Of a stretch of DNA of 64,000 nucleotides, positions 53,250 through 64,000 are shown in pieces. The notes under the pieces were generated by a model. It worked only from the letters and a program-made list of their open reading frames with translations. It made no database searches and had not been told where the DNA came from. Position numbers and translations under genes: made by a program. Origin of the DNA: Diadema setosum (lineage: Eukaryota; Echinodermata; Echinoidea; Diadematoida; Diadematidae); NCBI RefSeq assembly GCF_964275005.1, contig NC_092701.1, positions 10,039,453 through 10,103,452 on the forward strand, given 5' to 3'. How positions within the stretch are numbered: the stretch's first letter is position 1; each line of letters starts with the position of its first letter.

Positions 53250-54750
53250 GTAAGCAGTTTTTTTCTGTCCGTTTAAAGTCCTACTAAAGTACAGAGATAT
53301 GTACGTTAAGTAGACACGACAGCAGAATATCTTTGCTTTCTAGTATAGTAGCCCTACTACATATCGACCACCCTTACTGAAACCACCGCGTATAATTCGC
53401 GCACTGAACATTTAGTACGCACTTTTCTGCGCGCAAAGCACATAAAAATGGATTGGCTTTGAATGTAGATTAGGATGGTGTGGGAAAACGCGATAATTCA
53501 CTGTTCATTAATGGTTTTAATCAAGGACAAAATTTCGAATGAATATTTTCACCGAATCGTAATGATAGCACAATGTAATGTCTATGGAAGTTTCTAAAAG
53601 GCTTCTAAAAAGCTTCGTACAACACGGTGTTCAATACAACTCGGTTTACGTGCACTGTCAATGCAAAATCAGCGGTCGATCCTAAAAACGCGATTTACCG
53701 CGGGGAGCTGAAACGAGGCCACGCAAGTTCGTCGGCGATATTTTTGCACTGAAACTTCGAATCGAAAAGGGAACAACGGCATTTGATAGAGCTGGATTTT
53801 CTCAATCACGTAGGTCAAGTTTTTTACGTGAATTTCAGTGTTAAATATTCTTATCAAGCAAATAAACATTAGGCGGTCGATTAGTAGTAGGTCCAACCCT
53901 ACTTACAAACGGAATACAAGTAGAGCAATCACGTGGATTAATAGTGCAGTCAGCTTCAAAGAACTCTAACGTAAGCTAAAAGAATATTATTCATCTTCTT
54001 ATCAGAATAAGAAGATGAGGACGTTCAGACTCTCATATTACAGGTTGTCTCTTTGCCATAGGTAGAAAATGTGTCGGGCTTTCTAGGTTGATATTCAAAA
54101 CGGAAATTTTAGAAATTGTCAGTGTTTAATCATACAGTAAAACCGCTTGTAACGGCATTACTCAGTACTTGACGATGAACAATGAACTGAGCAGTTTCTC
54201 TTCCATGCAGTGTCAAGAGCCCATAGACACTTCTATATAAAATGAGAAAGCAAATGAATGGCGTAAACTTCTCTTTTCCCCCGCTAAATCCAAGGAACAG
54301 AATGTTGATTTATTCTGGTACGCATAAATTCTATTGATAATGAATTCGACACTTATTAGTTTACAAGGCCCCTATAGCATCGTTGTTTATATATGTGTGG
54401 GTGGGACCCACCACCACTCATAATGCTTATCTAGGGTAAGCGTATTAAAAATGTTCGTTCCCTCCCTTTGAAAGCCCCTCCCCCTTCTGACTCCCTCCTT
54501 TCGCAGGCTTTTACCTTTTCCTGCCTTGGGGACCCCCTAAATCCAGAACACCGCTCAATGTACCCTCCAGTTTTGAAAGTACAATGTATGCTCTTATTCC
54601 AACCCCATATCTCAAGGCAAACATACATAGTAGCTTAACCCCTCTTCATAATGCAGGTGTGATGTATGACGAATAGTAGGCCCTATGCACGGCCGGCGGA
54701 ACGTTTTCGAAAGTGGGGGGGGGGGCACTTCCGAGTTTCATGAGCTAACA

Positions 54751-54787
<37 letters not shown>

Positions 54788-56863
54788 CTTCAGCGCAACT
54801 TCTGGTGCCACTTCGGGGTTTCTTCATCTGACAAGCAAAAAAGAAGAAGAAAAAAAAAAAAACACTCAGCATAACTTGCATGTTCCCTCGCCATGTCTTT
54901 TGTTAGTCACATTAATAAAATTTGTATTAGGACAGAAACATGCAAGTTATGCCGAGTCGAGAGGAAGGTGCATTCCAATGTCTTTTGTTAAACATTTCAG
55001 TACTTTAGCAATGATTGACAGATGAGGTCATCTCAAGAATATTGATATTGATTGGTTTGGAAGGATTTTTTGTGGGCGGCGTTCCCAAGTAATCTGAAGA
55101 AAAATAGAAGAAAAAATCGTTAAAAATAAATGAAATGTTTCTGGGTATTTGTTTTACTGCAAAAGTGATGTTGAGGGTATCATAAATCAACACTAATCAA
55201 CATGCATTTGGATTTCAGGGCCCCTTTAAATAGCTAAGCTACAACAATCAAGTCGAGGGGGACGGGGGAGGGAGACAGGGTGACGGGGGGGGGCAATGTT
55301 TATACTTTACAAAATGAAATTATCTTGAGCAGGCAAAATACCAGGAATTCCATGAATTTGATCATACGATTTGATCAATCCTTCTGTTCTTTTCAAGATA
55401 TTTCATACCCCTATTTAACATTTCTTAGTAGTTCAAAGAAAAAGAGAGAAAGAAACATCCACTTGTTCAAAGAAATCCACGGGTGAAAAGTCAAATACGT
55501 CCTTTTTTATAATTCTCGACCAGAGTTCGTTGCGCGAAATTGGCCCTATAAATCGAAGATTTACGCGCCACGCATACCGTACCTTTGACCACGGAAGGGC
55601 GGGGGTTAAGGCCTACGATTCAGGGCTTTGATACAACTATGATCCATACACTCATCAACTTTTTTTTTTTCCTTCAATCTATAGCATAAAGTTGACTGGA
55701 CAGGAATCCTTCTCCGAGATGGGAGAGGAAGATCCAAAACCAACCAGCTTCCGTTCCACACCCTGTTCCTGACGCGTCACTCCTCTCTGGACAGCCCAGT
55801 CCTGCAGCTGCTCCTGGACTCTGGCTTGGACCTTAACCTCCAGGACACCTTCGGGCGCACCGCCCTCCACTGTCTCATCAACCGGATCCACTCCGAGCAA
55901 TCCCACGCCGCCTCGTGTAGCCAGTGTCCTGGGGATTTTGCGACGGCCATCTCCTGCATAGAGATGCTAGCCCGAGGAGGGGCCAACATAGATTGCCGCG
56001 ATGGTTCGCGCCAAACGCCACTCCACCTCGTTGCCTTCTACAACATCCCCTCGTGTGTGCGCGTCCTGCTCGAATTGGGGGCCAACCCAGACGCTCGAGA
56101 CATCAACGGGAATTCCCCGCTGCACGTCTGCGCCATGTTTTGCCACACCGAGACGCTGGCAGTTCTCATGCGGAACGGAGCCAACCCTGCCCTCGGGAAC
56201 GCCCGCGGGGAGACGCCTCTTCACATCGCGGCGAGGAACTACGCACGGTCGGGCTTTGGTTGTGTCAAGCTGCTCTTGACGGCTGTCTGCGACGTGAACC
56301 AGGTGGATGCTGCTGGCAACACGCCGTTGCATCTAGCCGTCAGTATCTGTACCCAGAAGGACATTATTTCTAGGCTGCTCAGTCGCGGCGCCGATCCTGA
56401 CATCAAAAACGCCCTCGGCCAATCGGCGCTCTTCTTGTACCTTAACAGCAAACTGGTGGAGCAGCAGCACCATACGGTGCTCCGCCCATCTCGCCTACGC
56501 CGCATCCAGCTGCCGGATCTTGGGAAGAGCATCATGCATTCCGCTGGCTTCTGTCTCATCATGGATCACACCACTTGCATCAGTATCCGCGACACCAGCG
56601 GCGCGCTGCCGCGGTTAATGGCGCTCCCGGAAACTGCCGCGCTCACTGACTGGCTCCTCGACCTGGCCAGGAATCCTCGATCTCTACTCTTCCTCTGTCG
56701 CCAGACAGTGAGGAAAGCGATGCGTCCCTACAAACTTGACTGGCCTGCCTGCAAGACACTCGGGCTACCGAAGCAGTTGGAAGAGTACGTCTTGAAGCCG
56801 GTTTACCAAAAGGACAGCTTCGCCCCATGGTCGTCGCACTCTGAACAACGCGCCAACACGTAA
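52989..56863 (+). CDS. Ankyrin-repeat and SOCS-box protein, ASB-like (gene span)
   Basis: Two coding exons (52989-53249 and 55685-56863) join in phase 0 to give 479 residues. The N-terminal ~65 residues are basic and Ser/Arg-rich. From KLCRAIENGDVEFCRCFL onward come about six or seven ankyrin repeats, with GRTALHCLI, RQTPLHLVAFYN, GNSPLHVCAMF, GETPLHIAARN, GNTPLHLAVS and GQSALFLYLN. A SOCS box near 416-460 has a BC box (SLLFLCRQTVRKAM) and a Cul5-box-like LGLPKQLEEYVL. ASB proteins are substrate receptors of Elongin B/C-Cullin 5 ubiquitin ligases and act in the cytoplasm. The 24 residues after the box (to RANT) are longer than in many ASBs. Which ASB subfamily it belongs to cannot be told by eye. 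It is head-to-head with the TSP1-receptor. Confidence 0.85.
53250..54690. other. ASB-like intron, first part
   Basis: No exon or known element recognised. An inverted pair AAGAATA..TCATCTTCTT / AAGAAGATGA occurs near 53983-54020. Confidence 0.4.
54864..54957. repeat. Inverted repeat, 21-bp arms
   Basis: ACTCAGCATAACTTGCATGTT (54864-54884, 20 of 21 bases) is inverted at 54937-54957 with one mismatch. Both arms are flanked by TGTCTTTTGTTA. Upstream are a G-run, a 40-base A-run and two diverged copies of a GAGTTTCATGAGCTAACAAG-type segment (54705-54860). Confidence 0.72.
54958..55684. other. ASB-like intron, last part
   Basis: G-rich patch at 55256-55292 and GCGCGAAATTGGCCC at about 55531-55545, which resembles the end of the candidate TIR element at 32648. 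The exon 2 acceptor is preceded by T10-CC-TTCAATCTATAG. Confidence 0.45.
55685..56863 (+). CDS. ASB-like exon 2: ankyrin repeats and SOCS box
   Basis: Acceptor TCAATCTATAG ends at 55684; stop TAA at 56861-56863. It is 1179 nt and open throughout, with high GC content for the window, typical of constrained coding sequence here. It starts HKVDWTGILLRDGRGRSK and contains the ankyrin array, a linker with HTTCISIRDTSGALPRL, and the SOCS box. Long antisense open frames within it are shadows of this exon. Confidence 0.9.
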   Translation, partial: HKVDWTGILLRDGRGRSKTNQLPFHTLFLTRHSSLDSPVLQLLLDSGLDLNLQDTFGRTALHCLINRIHSEQSHAASCSQCPGDFATAISCIEMLARGGANIDCRDGSRQTPLHLVAFYNIPSCVRVLLELGANPDARDINGNSPLHVCAMFCHTETLAVLMRNGANPALGNARGETPLHIAARNYARSGFGCVKLLLTAVCDVNQVDAAGNTPLHLAVSICTQKDIISRLLSRGADPDIKNALGQSALFLYLNSKLVEQQHHTVLRPSRLRRIQLPDLGKSIMHSAGFCLIMDHTTCISIRDTSGALPRLMALPETAALTDWLLDLARNPRSLLFLCRQTVRKAMRPYKLDWPACKTLGLPKQLEEYVLKPVYQKDSFAPWSSHSEQRANT

Positions 56864-58869
56864 CCGCTCTACGTAGAAGCGACACCCACAAAGAAGAGGC
56901 TAATGCTTCTTTCAAGATCACACTGTATCAATCTGGATACAATCATGACGCTGTCCAAGACCGACTGGTACTGAACCAAAGTTAAATACATGTAATACCA
57001 CATCGTACCTGAATTTAAATTACGGCAACGCACGGCCTAGCAGTGTTGCCTATCCCCCCCCCCCCCCCAACCAAAAAAAAAAAAAAAAAAACCACCAAAA
57101 AAAAAACCACCAAAAAAAACAATAACAGGGAAGAGGGGGGAAAAAAGAAAAAAGAGGAAAAAGCACGATAAGAAATGGAACATAAAAATACAAATTAAAA
57201 AGCACATTGATAGTGCATCTAATTCGGAAGCAATTTTGCGATTGTAAAATGCTATATAATTTGCTTTTACATAAGACAGAACAGCAAATGCCTGCAAGTT
57301 AGGGACAAGCAATATCATGTTTTGTGTAATTGTCACATAATGGTGCGTATTAAAAGCAAAATACTATCAGCACTATATCACATCGTCTTACGGTATCACC
57401 TTCTTTAAATTGTGACGTCATTGCGAGAGAAAAAAAAAGACAGAAAGGATCTACGAAAAGAGAGATAAAGAAAGAAAGAAAGACAGACAGACAGACAGAC
57501 AGACGAAGAACAAACTACGTGTGGCTACTACTGTACAACTGGTATAGTGACTGGTAATCACGAGCATGTAAAACTCGATTTTCCCAGTAGCGGTGGTCCG
57601 TAATGAACGTGTACTTAACGCTTATAAGCTTTAGATATCAGTGTATCTTATTTACTGATTCTCTTTTATGGACATTCACTTTCCTATGAAATATCTTTGT
57701 TTTCAAGAATAACTGGACAGCCTTACGCCTTACCAAACATGAAAAATATTGTTTTTCATGTTAGGTACGGCTTAGGGCTTTGCTTTATAAGCATTTACAT
57801 CTAAATGTTTCATTCAAATATTGATAATTGCTAATCCCTTACACTCATTTTTAGGTGAAGGTAATTGTGGTAGATATTATTGTATCCATGTCCATGGAAA
57901 ACTGTGATATCACGACATGATAAACACATCAAACTTGTCGTATGTGATTGTGAGCTAGACCACAACTTCAAGATAAACTGCGAAGCTTGGAAATTGCATT
58001 ACCCATCTTTAGGGTGGTAAACAGTCACTGTTTTGTTTGTTTGATACCATCCTTTTCCCTGATAAATTTTCATAGTAAAACATCCCCCCCCCCAAAAAAA
58101 AAAAAGAAAAAGAAAAAAGAAGAGGCAAGATTACAAAATTACAAAAATAAGATCAGAGCAATCATCGCAGGAGCAAATGTCATGTCACCCATCACGCTAA
58201 AGATTTCCATGTTGTCATAATGGCAATATTTAAAGGGGAAAATCCCATCCTGATAGTATGCTGCTTCGTAAGCAGAAAAATCAGAGAAGTAAATCAATAA
58301 GATTTTGTGGAAAACAATGGCGTACATCATGAATATTGTAAAAGAGTAACATGAATCTGCAACAATGTGTGATCTATTATAGCTGTTGAGCAACTCTCCA
58401 TCTGTTCGGTATGCCAAGTTTCACTTACAGCTTTCATTTTCCCCAAATATTTGGGCACAGACACAATATCCGATGAGGAAGATATGCAAAAATGTACTAC
58501 TCTTATCACATACAAAACAAACAAACCAACAAATCTCAGGTCTGCTGAAAACACTTCTCTAGAAGAACATCTAAATTGGTGAACATTCGTGTGCAAACCG
58601 AATGGAGAGCTGCACACGGCAACGTCACGCAGAATTGCGAATTTGTTGCAATCTCTAAAATATTAGTTAACGTTTGTGTATGTCTGATATTTTCCCAAAA
58701 TCTTCACCGATCAACTTCGTTAATTTTCCTGTTTTACATACAAAGCACCACAATATAAGGATGAAATTTCCTTGAAGAGTCATCATTTTACAATAAAATG
58801 AATACACACCTACGCATAACTTGAAGACGATGAGCTAGAGCAAATAAACACAAAACACGTCACACTTGA
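56864..58869. other. 3' flank of ASB-like gene and intergenic DNA
   Basis: Contains C and A runs at 57053-57120, (AGAC)n at 57481-57503, and another C/A run at 58084-58115. One end of the short foldback family follows (about 58146-58190, GCAGGAGCAAATGTCATG; compare 44945-45140). No gene recognised. Confidence 0.45.
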
Positions 58870-61800
58870 TGTTTTTGTTACAATCATGTTTAATATAACA
58901 TTTTAGGGCATTAGTCTGTATGAGCCCAGCCGCCAGCCTGTAAAAGCACCATCGATTGCAACAGGCTTACATCTTGACAGCATGCACGGTTTGACAGCTT
59001 TGGATAGGCTTTGGGCAAATTATTACTCGCATGAGCAGATCAAAAAACGCATCTGTATGATGTAGTCAATTAATCTCGATAACTAGCAAGGCTGCCCTCT
59101 CTTGACATTACAGACTCAATCATCTACAGCCAAAGTGTAGAAACGCTATAAAACGAGTTTTACACAAGACTCATTCTGAATTTCACTGTGTAACTGTTCG
59201 TGCGTGGACTTCCTTTTTGTTTCTAGCATTCCTTTTACTTTGAATCTGTGAATTAGTAACCTTCAGTACAATGAATGAAAATGCTTACAACTAGTTACAC
59301 AAACCTCACAAAAGACCAATTCAGTATTGCAATCAACCCAGTAACATGCTTTACTCGGGCAATGCAAAAACAGTTTGTTGTATCAATGAAATGTGTATTG
59401 TCATCACGCTAACATCTTTGAATACCACCACTTTTCACCACAACTGGTAGTTAAAGACGAATGAGAATGAGCTGCACTGAAAAGCAAAATCTCTACGTCT
59501 CCATTTTGTTCTGCACAGAATTGTCTGATAAATATGATGATCAGCTCACTGAAGATGAAGAAAAAATAGATACAATTCCATAAAGCCTAGAGTTATACAT
59601 TTGTATGTGAAGCTTCAAGAACATTTTTTCTCTTTTCAACATTGACGATCTGATTTGTTAAAACACATACACACACTGAAATATGAAAAGAGTGTGTGAA
59701 TTTCCCCTAGTTTTGGATTTTTTATTCCCCCCCTAAACTGAATTTGTTTATGAAAGAAGATTGTTTAATGGGGCAAACATGTGTAGAATCCTTTCCATAG
59801 AAGGCAAGAGGTTATAATAATATAATAATGAAAATACATATAAAGCACATGCCTCGTCAAAATCTAATATATGCACATTGAACTTTACCCATGAAAAGGA
59901 CTTTAATTATGCATCATCAAAATAACTCACTTCCGCTATGATACCATGCCAGATGAATTGAGTTGTTTTGTGACATAAGTGCCAAGAAAACAGAAACTTT
60001 AGTCAGAAATGATCCACTTGGGTGTTTGCAGCAAGATATTTTTCCCCGTTTCTCACCAACATCCCAGTTCACGATGGTTGCCATTCACTTCAGAACCAAG
60101 TGTCTATGTGCTCTCCTTATCTAGAAATAATGCACTGTCAGTATGGAACGAGTTCAGATGCCTCCGATAAGTGAATATGGTATGGTACTTCAATACTTCT
60201 ATAATCCTCAGGCAACAAGGAATCAGTAGAAAATGGAGTATATATGTCTGGATTCTGTTGTAATTTTCTCAATACTTTCAAACACTGGAAAATGAAAAGC
60301 TTACAAAAGATGCTCACACTATCAATGGCATGAGAAGAGTAGTTCCTTCAATCCAAATACTGCTTTTATAACAATGAAATTCCCATGAATATACACTTGA
60401 GTAATGTAGGACTTTAAAAAACACTTGAATACACTAATTTTGATTGTTACAAATCCAAGTACAGCTGTAATCTACACGACATGTGTTCTGTCTTTACCGT
60501 ATGGCACTTACAGAGAGAGTGGGATCTTGCGTGTATCAAATCTGCAACCAATTTTGTGACAGAAATGACACACAAGGGGACTTAGAAATAATCTTTCCTT
60601 GAGCAGGGGGATGGAAAAAAGCACAGCATCCTACTTTATCGATTACATATAAACAAATTCTGGAGTGGGAGTATGTGATGATTCTGGAAATAAGGAAATA
60701 GGGACAGATGGTTGCTTCTACTATTATACTACATTGTAGTAAGTTAAAACAAGAAACCGGGCTGGCTTGATGGGTGACTGGTTGAAAGTTTCCTCAATAG
60801 AAATTACCTTCTCCTCCCCTCAGGTATAGGTATACCTCAAGCTTAGATTTCATAGCTTACTGTCAGTAAATCCAGCCACATGTTAAGCTAACTTTAACTG
60901 AAGAGTCCAGCTGTCACATGAGATCTATTTAAAAAAACAACACACACAACAACTACCGTTTTCTATTTAAAAATATACATAGCCATGGTTCATCATATAT
61001 GGATCTCAGGCATTCTTGTCTGAACAACTCATGCCAAGCGGACAGTTGTTATATCACTGGTGCAGGTATAAGGTATATGCTGGGTATACTAAATACAGTA
61101 GAGTCAACCGTGCTGAAGTCGAATAATCGCTGAAATCGAAGTACTTTTCAAGTCCTCTTCTCTTAACCTGTTGAGAACGGTTTGGTTTAGCCACAACACA
61201 CATTTCCCATAGACACCTGCCCCAGTATACTCGGGACTCGTGCTCAACGGGTTAATATTTGACAATACTCGGGCAGGTGCCAATGGAAAATGCATGTTAT
61301 ACCAATATCAGTCCATCCTCAATGAGTTAATCCCACATATGTCATTTTTTTTTTTTTTTTTTGGGTCTAAGTCGAAGCTATTTCTTCTGTCCAAATAGAT
61401 TTGACTTGGGCAAGGTTGACTGTATTTGGATACTAGGCAAAAAGATAGAAAGGTAGATGATAGATGTATACATAGGTGAATCAGATAGATAGGAGGAAGC
61501 AATAGATGGACAGGCAGATTGACTGAAAGACACATGGACAGAGATATGTGAGCCAGAGAATGAGGGAGAAGAGATATACTGCCAACCAAAGAACTCCACT
61601 GCTGAATAGATTCTATCACATACAATGAAGCATTTGCTGCTTCATTCCAATACAGTTTGATAAACTGCAATTTCGGAAAATATCTGTACACCAAAATATC
61701 AGCCTGTACAGTTATTGGTATGTGCTCTGCATTAATTCTGTGTGAAGCACTAAGATAACAGGGACCAAAGTCTCAACTTAGCCTACACCATATTTAAACT

Positions 61801-63150
61801 TTAAGCTAACCTGAGCAGAACATTTCTTTATAAAAGATTGTCCGACGTTAATCCAACCAACTGTTTAACTCAGTGAAAGTGTTTTCTTTCCTGACATAAA
61901 ATTGTAGCATAGAATGGCACGCTCAGAGTAGTCAACACAGAAGCAAAATATGCAGCCAGGAACAAGGGAGAACTTATACAGGATCTACAACTTCTAAACA
62001 CTGCTCATGCATATCTCCATGGAAAGGGAGAAAAGGGGTAATTCTGGAATCAAATAACCACTTGTTATGGGATCACCGTCATGAAAATTAATTTTCTACA
62101 CTGATGTAGCATGATGCAGCTGCCATTTTGTCTCTCACCTAAAGATGGAGTTACGTACAATCATGGCCAGTGCTCTGGAACCAATAACAACAGCACTACC
62201 AGACACACACAATGTGACACCTGCAACATCATACATGTAGCCTACAAATATACCACTCATGGGGTATTCCCCATTCAGATGTGTTAAAGGACAAGTTCAC
62301 CTTCATTAACATAAGGATTGAGAGAATGTATCAATATTAGTAGAACACATCATTGAAAGTTTGAGGAAAATTGGACAATCCGTTCAAAAGTTATGAATTT
62401 TTGAAGTTTTTGTGCAGTCACCGCTGGATGAGAAGACTACTGCAGTGTATGATGTCACATGCGTACAACAATATAAGGAAAATATAAAGAGAATTTCACA
62501 AAATTTCATCTTTTGAAAAAAGTACACATTCCCTTGACTCGTTACTGACATATGTTATGGGCAATATTATTCCCATTGCCCTTAGAAAGAGGCAAGTCAA
62601 GTGCTCTTTTATTATGCGAAAAAAGTGAAAATATGTTGAATTTTCTTTACATTTTCTTTATACAGTTGTACTCATATGACAATACGAGCCTCAGTAGTCT
62701 CCTCATCCAGAGGTTCCAACACAAAAATTTTAACAATTCATAACTTTTGCATCGATTGTCCAATTTTCCTCAAACTTTCACTGATGTGTTCTAGTAATAT
62801 TGCTGCATTCTGTCAATCCTTTTGGAGGTGAACTTGTCCTTTAACTGTTTCTTGCATTCTGATACAGTGCCCTAAACCTCTCCTTTGTGGACAGGTATAT
62901 ACTCCTGCATGCCATATATCATACGCAGCACAGCATTCTCTACAACTTCATTTCACACGACTCTACTGACTGCAATATCCTATAAGCCATCCTTTTGCTG
63001 CCACACAAGGCATGCATGCCAAAATCATAATCCTTGACGACCAATGAATTACTGTACTTTTTCACTCACAACGATTGTTTTGGAACACCACAGATTTCAT
63101 CAAATACAACTGCATCAGCATTCTGTTATACCAAATTGTCTGTTCGAAAG
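58870..63150 (-). other. Possible long 3' UTR of the right-edge minus-strand gene
   Basis: About 4.3 kb with few recognisable repeats apart from one family D MITE (62283-62845), a T-run at 61343-61361 and a GATA-rich patch near 61440-61500. Its unusually repeat-poor nature fits an extended 3' UTR read leftward from the stop at 63151. The limits are unknown; intergenic DNA is the alternative. Confidence 0.3.
62283..62845. mobile_element. Palindromic MITE, family D, copy 2
   Basis: Ends GTTAAAGGACAAGTTCACCT and AGGTGAACTTGTCCTTTAAC are exact inverses over 20 bases, and the halves pair over about 200 bp. It aligns along its length with 38193-38742. About 563 bp, non-coding. Confidence 0.9.
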
Positions 63151-63320
63151 TTAGTCACATGATGCCACTCTGGGCATGCTAGCACCGCTGTACTCCCGGG
63201 CTAACCTGAGCGTGATGTTGGCGTAATTTGCGACACTGGGCCATGTGTCTTTGTTTGAGACTAGCTCTTGAAGCTTCTCTACACCGCCCTCACTGATCAA
63301 GAGACGACAGTATTTATCCC
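63151..63320 (-). CDS. Last coding exon of an armadillo-like protein, possibly ZYG11-type
   Basis: On the minus strand, AGAAATCAACA..TTTTCAG-type sequence gives the acceptor GATTTCTTTTCAG. A 170-nt exon (phase 1 entry) then ends in TAA at 63153-63151. It encodes DKYCRLLISEGGVEKLQELV, SNKDTWPSVANYANITLRLA and a short tail to SCD. The pattern LL-x-EGG-x2-LQEL is typical of ARM/HEAT-like repeats. The EGG motif followed by a final helix recalls the C-termini of ZYG11/ZER1-type Cullin-2 adaptors. The family call is tentative; the rest of the gene lies beyond the right edge. Confidence 0.6.
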
Positions 63321-63837
63321 CTGAAAAGAAATCAACATTCAGTAAAAAGTTTGGAAATATTGTCTAGCCCCCTTGATCTATGTGTCAGCATATTTTTCTT
63401 TCTGAAACCTTGTTTTCTGGTAATCAAGCCAGCTAAACATCATCATTCTCTTTCTGAAACAAGAAAATATGGCTGCCATGTTACTGACTTGCATAAACTG
63501 ATAGTTCTTATTTTCATAACAAGCATAAGAATTTTGATGCAACTGAGCCACACATCAAATCACATTAATAAAATAGCAAAATACATGACTGAACTTGATG
63601 TGGTATATATGCTGAAAATGTAAAAATGCACCCTCAATGTAATGAACACAATCACTGCATTTCTTTAGGGTGTGGAGGGCAGAGTGGCATTGTTGCACTG
63701 TCTAATCTCACAGAATGTCATCCTTGCACAATCTCATGAACTAAATCAGTAAATCTGGTCAACTGGACTTACTTGTAATTTGGAGTAGCAACGTTTCACG
63801 TCCTCTCCGGAACGCTTCATCAGGCCGACTGATCTTT

Positions 63838-64000
63838 GGCGGCAATTGGTTGTTGACCCGGAACAGGGTCGGGGAATTTCGGAAAGCGTTGAGGAATCTT
63901 CCGAACTGCCGGGTTGTAGGCTCCGGCTAGGTTGTGTCGCAGGCCCCCTCCTCGACCCTCTCCCCCGACCCTGTTACGGGTCAACAACCAATTGCCTCCA
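63838..64000. repeat. Foldback element at the right edge, 38-bp arms
   Basis: The left arm with GGCAATTGGTTGTTGACCC and AACAGGGTCGGGG (63838-63876) is inverted at 63962-64000 with two differences. The ~85-bp middle is GC-rich. Just outside, GATGAAGCGTTCC-type sequence (reverse strand, 63797-63825) resembles retroelement 3' ends. It may continue beyond the window. Confidence 0.75.

Noticed and set aside
55924-56921. Six long open frames overlapping the ankyrin exon in other frames and strand
   Set aside because: Shadows of the GC-rich ASB-like exon, which alone shows a known domain pattern.
1-64000. CRISPR arrays, operons, bacterial origins
   Set aside because: The window is eukaryotic in every gene structure seen; the regular repeats found are satellites and microsatellites without CRISPR-like spacers.

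Overview
The window looks like nuclear DNA of an invertebrate deuterostome, most probably an echinoderm and perhaps a sea urchin. It holds multi-exon genes with GT-AG introns, an echinoidin-like C-type lectin, many foldback (MITE-like) elements, non-LTR retrotransposons, microsatellites and long poly-A/T and poly-G/C runs. No species can be named from the sequence alone.

Five host loci can be supported. (1) 3.9-6.7 kb, + strand: a small secreted echinoidin-like lectin with a TATA box and a non-coding first exon. The donor and best acceptor of its second intron do not keep the reading frame. (2) 18.4-38.1 kb, + strand: a secreted 262-residue protein with a signal peptide, a C-type lectin-like domain split over two exons, and a C-terminal PAN/apple-like domain. 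Four exons join in phase 1 across about 20 kb; the 12-kb second intron is packed with tandem repeats and nested transposons. (3) 43.7-52.5 kb, - strand: a predicted 470-residue type I membrane protein. It has a signal peptide, a furin-like site, one thrombospondin type-1 repeat, one membrane span, a cytoplasmic cysteine cluster and a tail of tyrosine motifs that includes an ITAM-like pair. (4) 53.0-56.9 kb, + strand: an ankyrin-repeat/SOCS-box (ASB-like) protein of 479 residues, head-to-head with gene 3 across about 485 bp. (5) 63.15-63.32 kb, - strand: the last coding exon of an armadillo-like protein, possibly of the ZYG11 type, that continues beyond the right edge.

Mobile DNA fills most of the rest. 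There is a tRNA-promoter tandem repeat at the left edge, a CR1/L2/Jockey-like LINE (13.7-17.5 kb), a second degraded LINE (24.0-25.7 kb), and a PIF/Harbinger transposon (29.7-32.0 kb) with a LINE fragment inside its transposase region. Several foldback families occur, some in two copies. A TIR-bounded element (36.2-37.1 kb) is built of about five 160-bp units carrying RFX/X-box-like palindromes. A GC-run-rich repeat occurs in opposite orientations at 20.8 and 50.9 kb. Two tandem arrays (units about 325 and 170 bp) lie at 26.4-29.3 kb.

Functionally, genes 1 and 2 are secreted recognition proteins, gene 3 looks like a signalling receptor, and gene 4 is a likely Cullin-5 substrate adaptor that may share a promoter region with gene 3. 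This is the most interesting neighbourhood. All gene models are read by eye from splice sites and phases and have no transcript support here.
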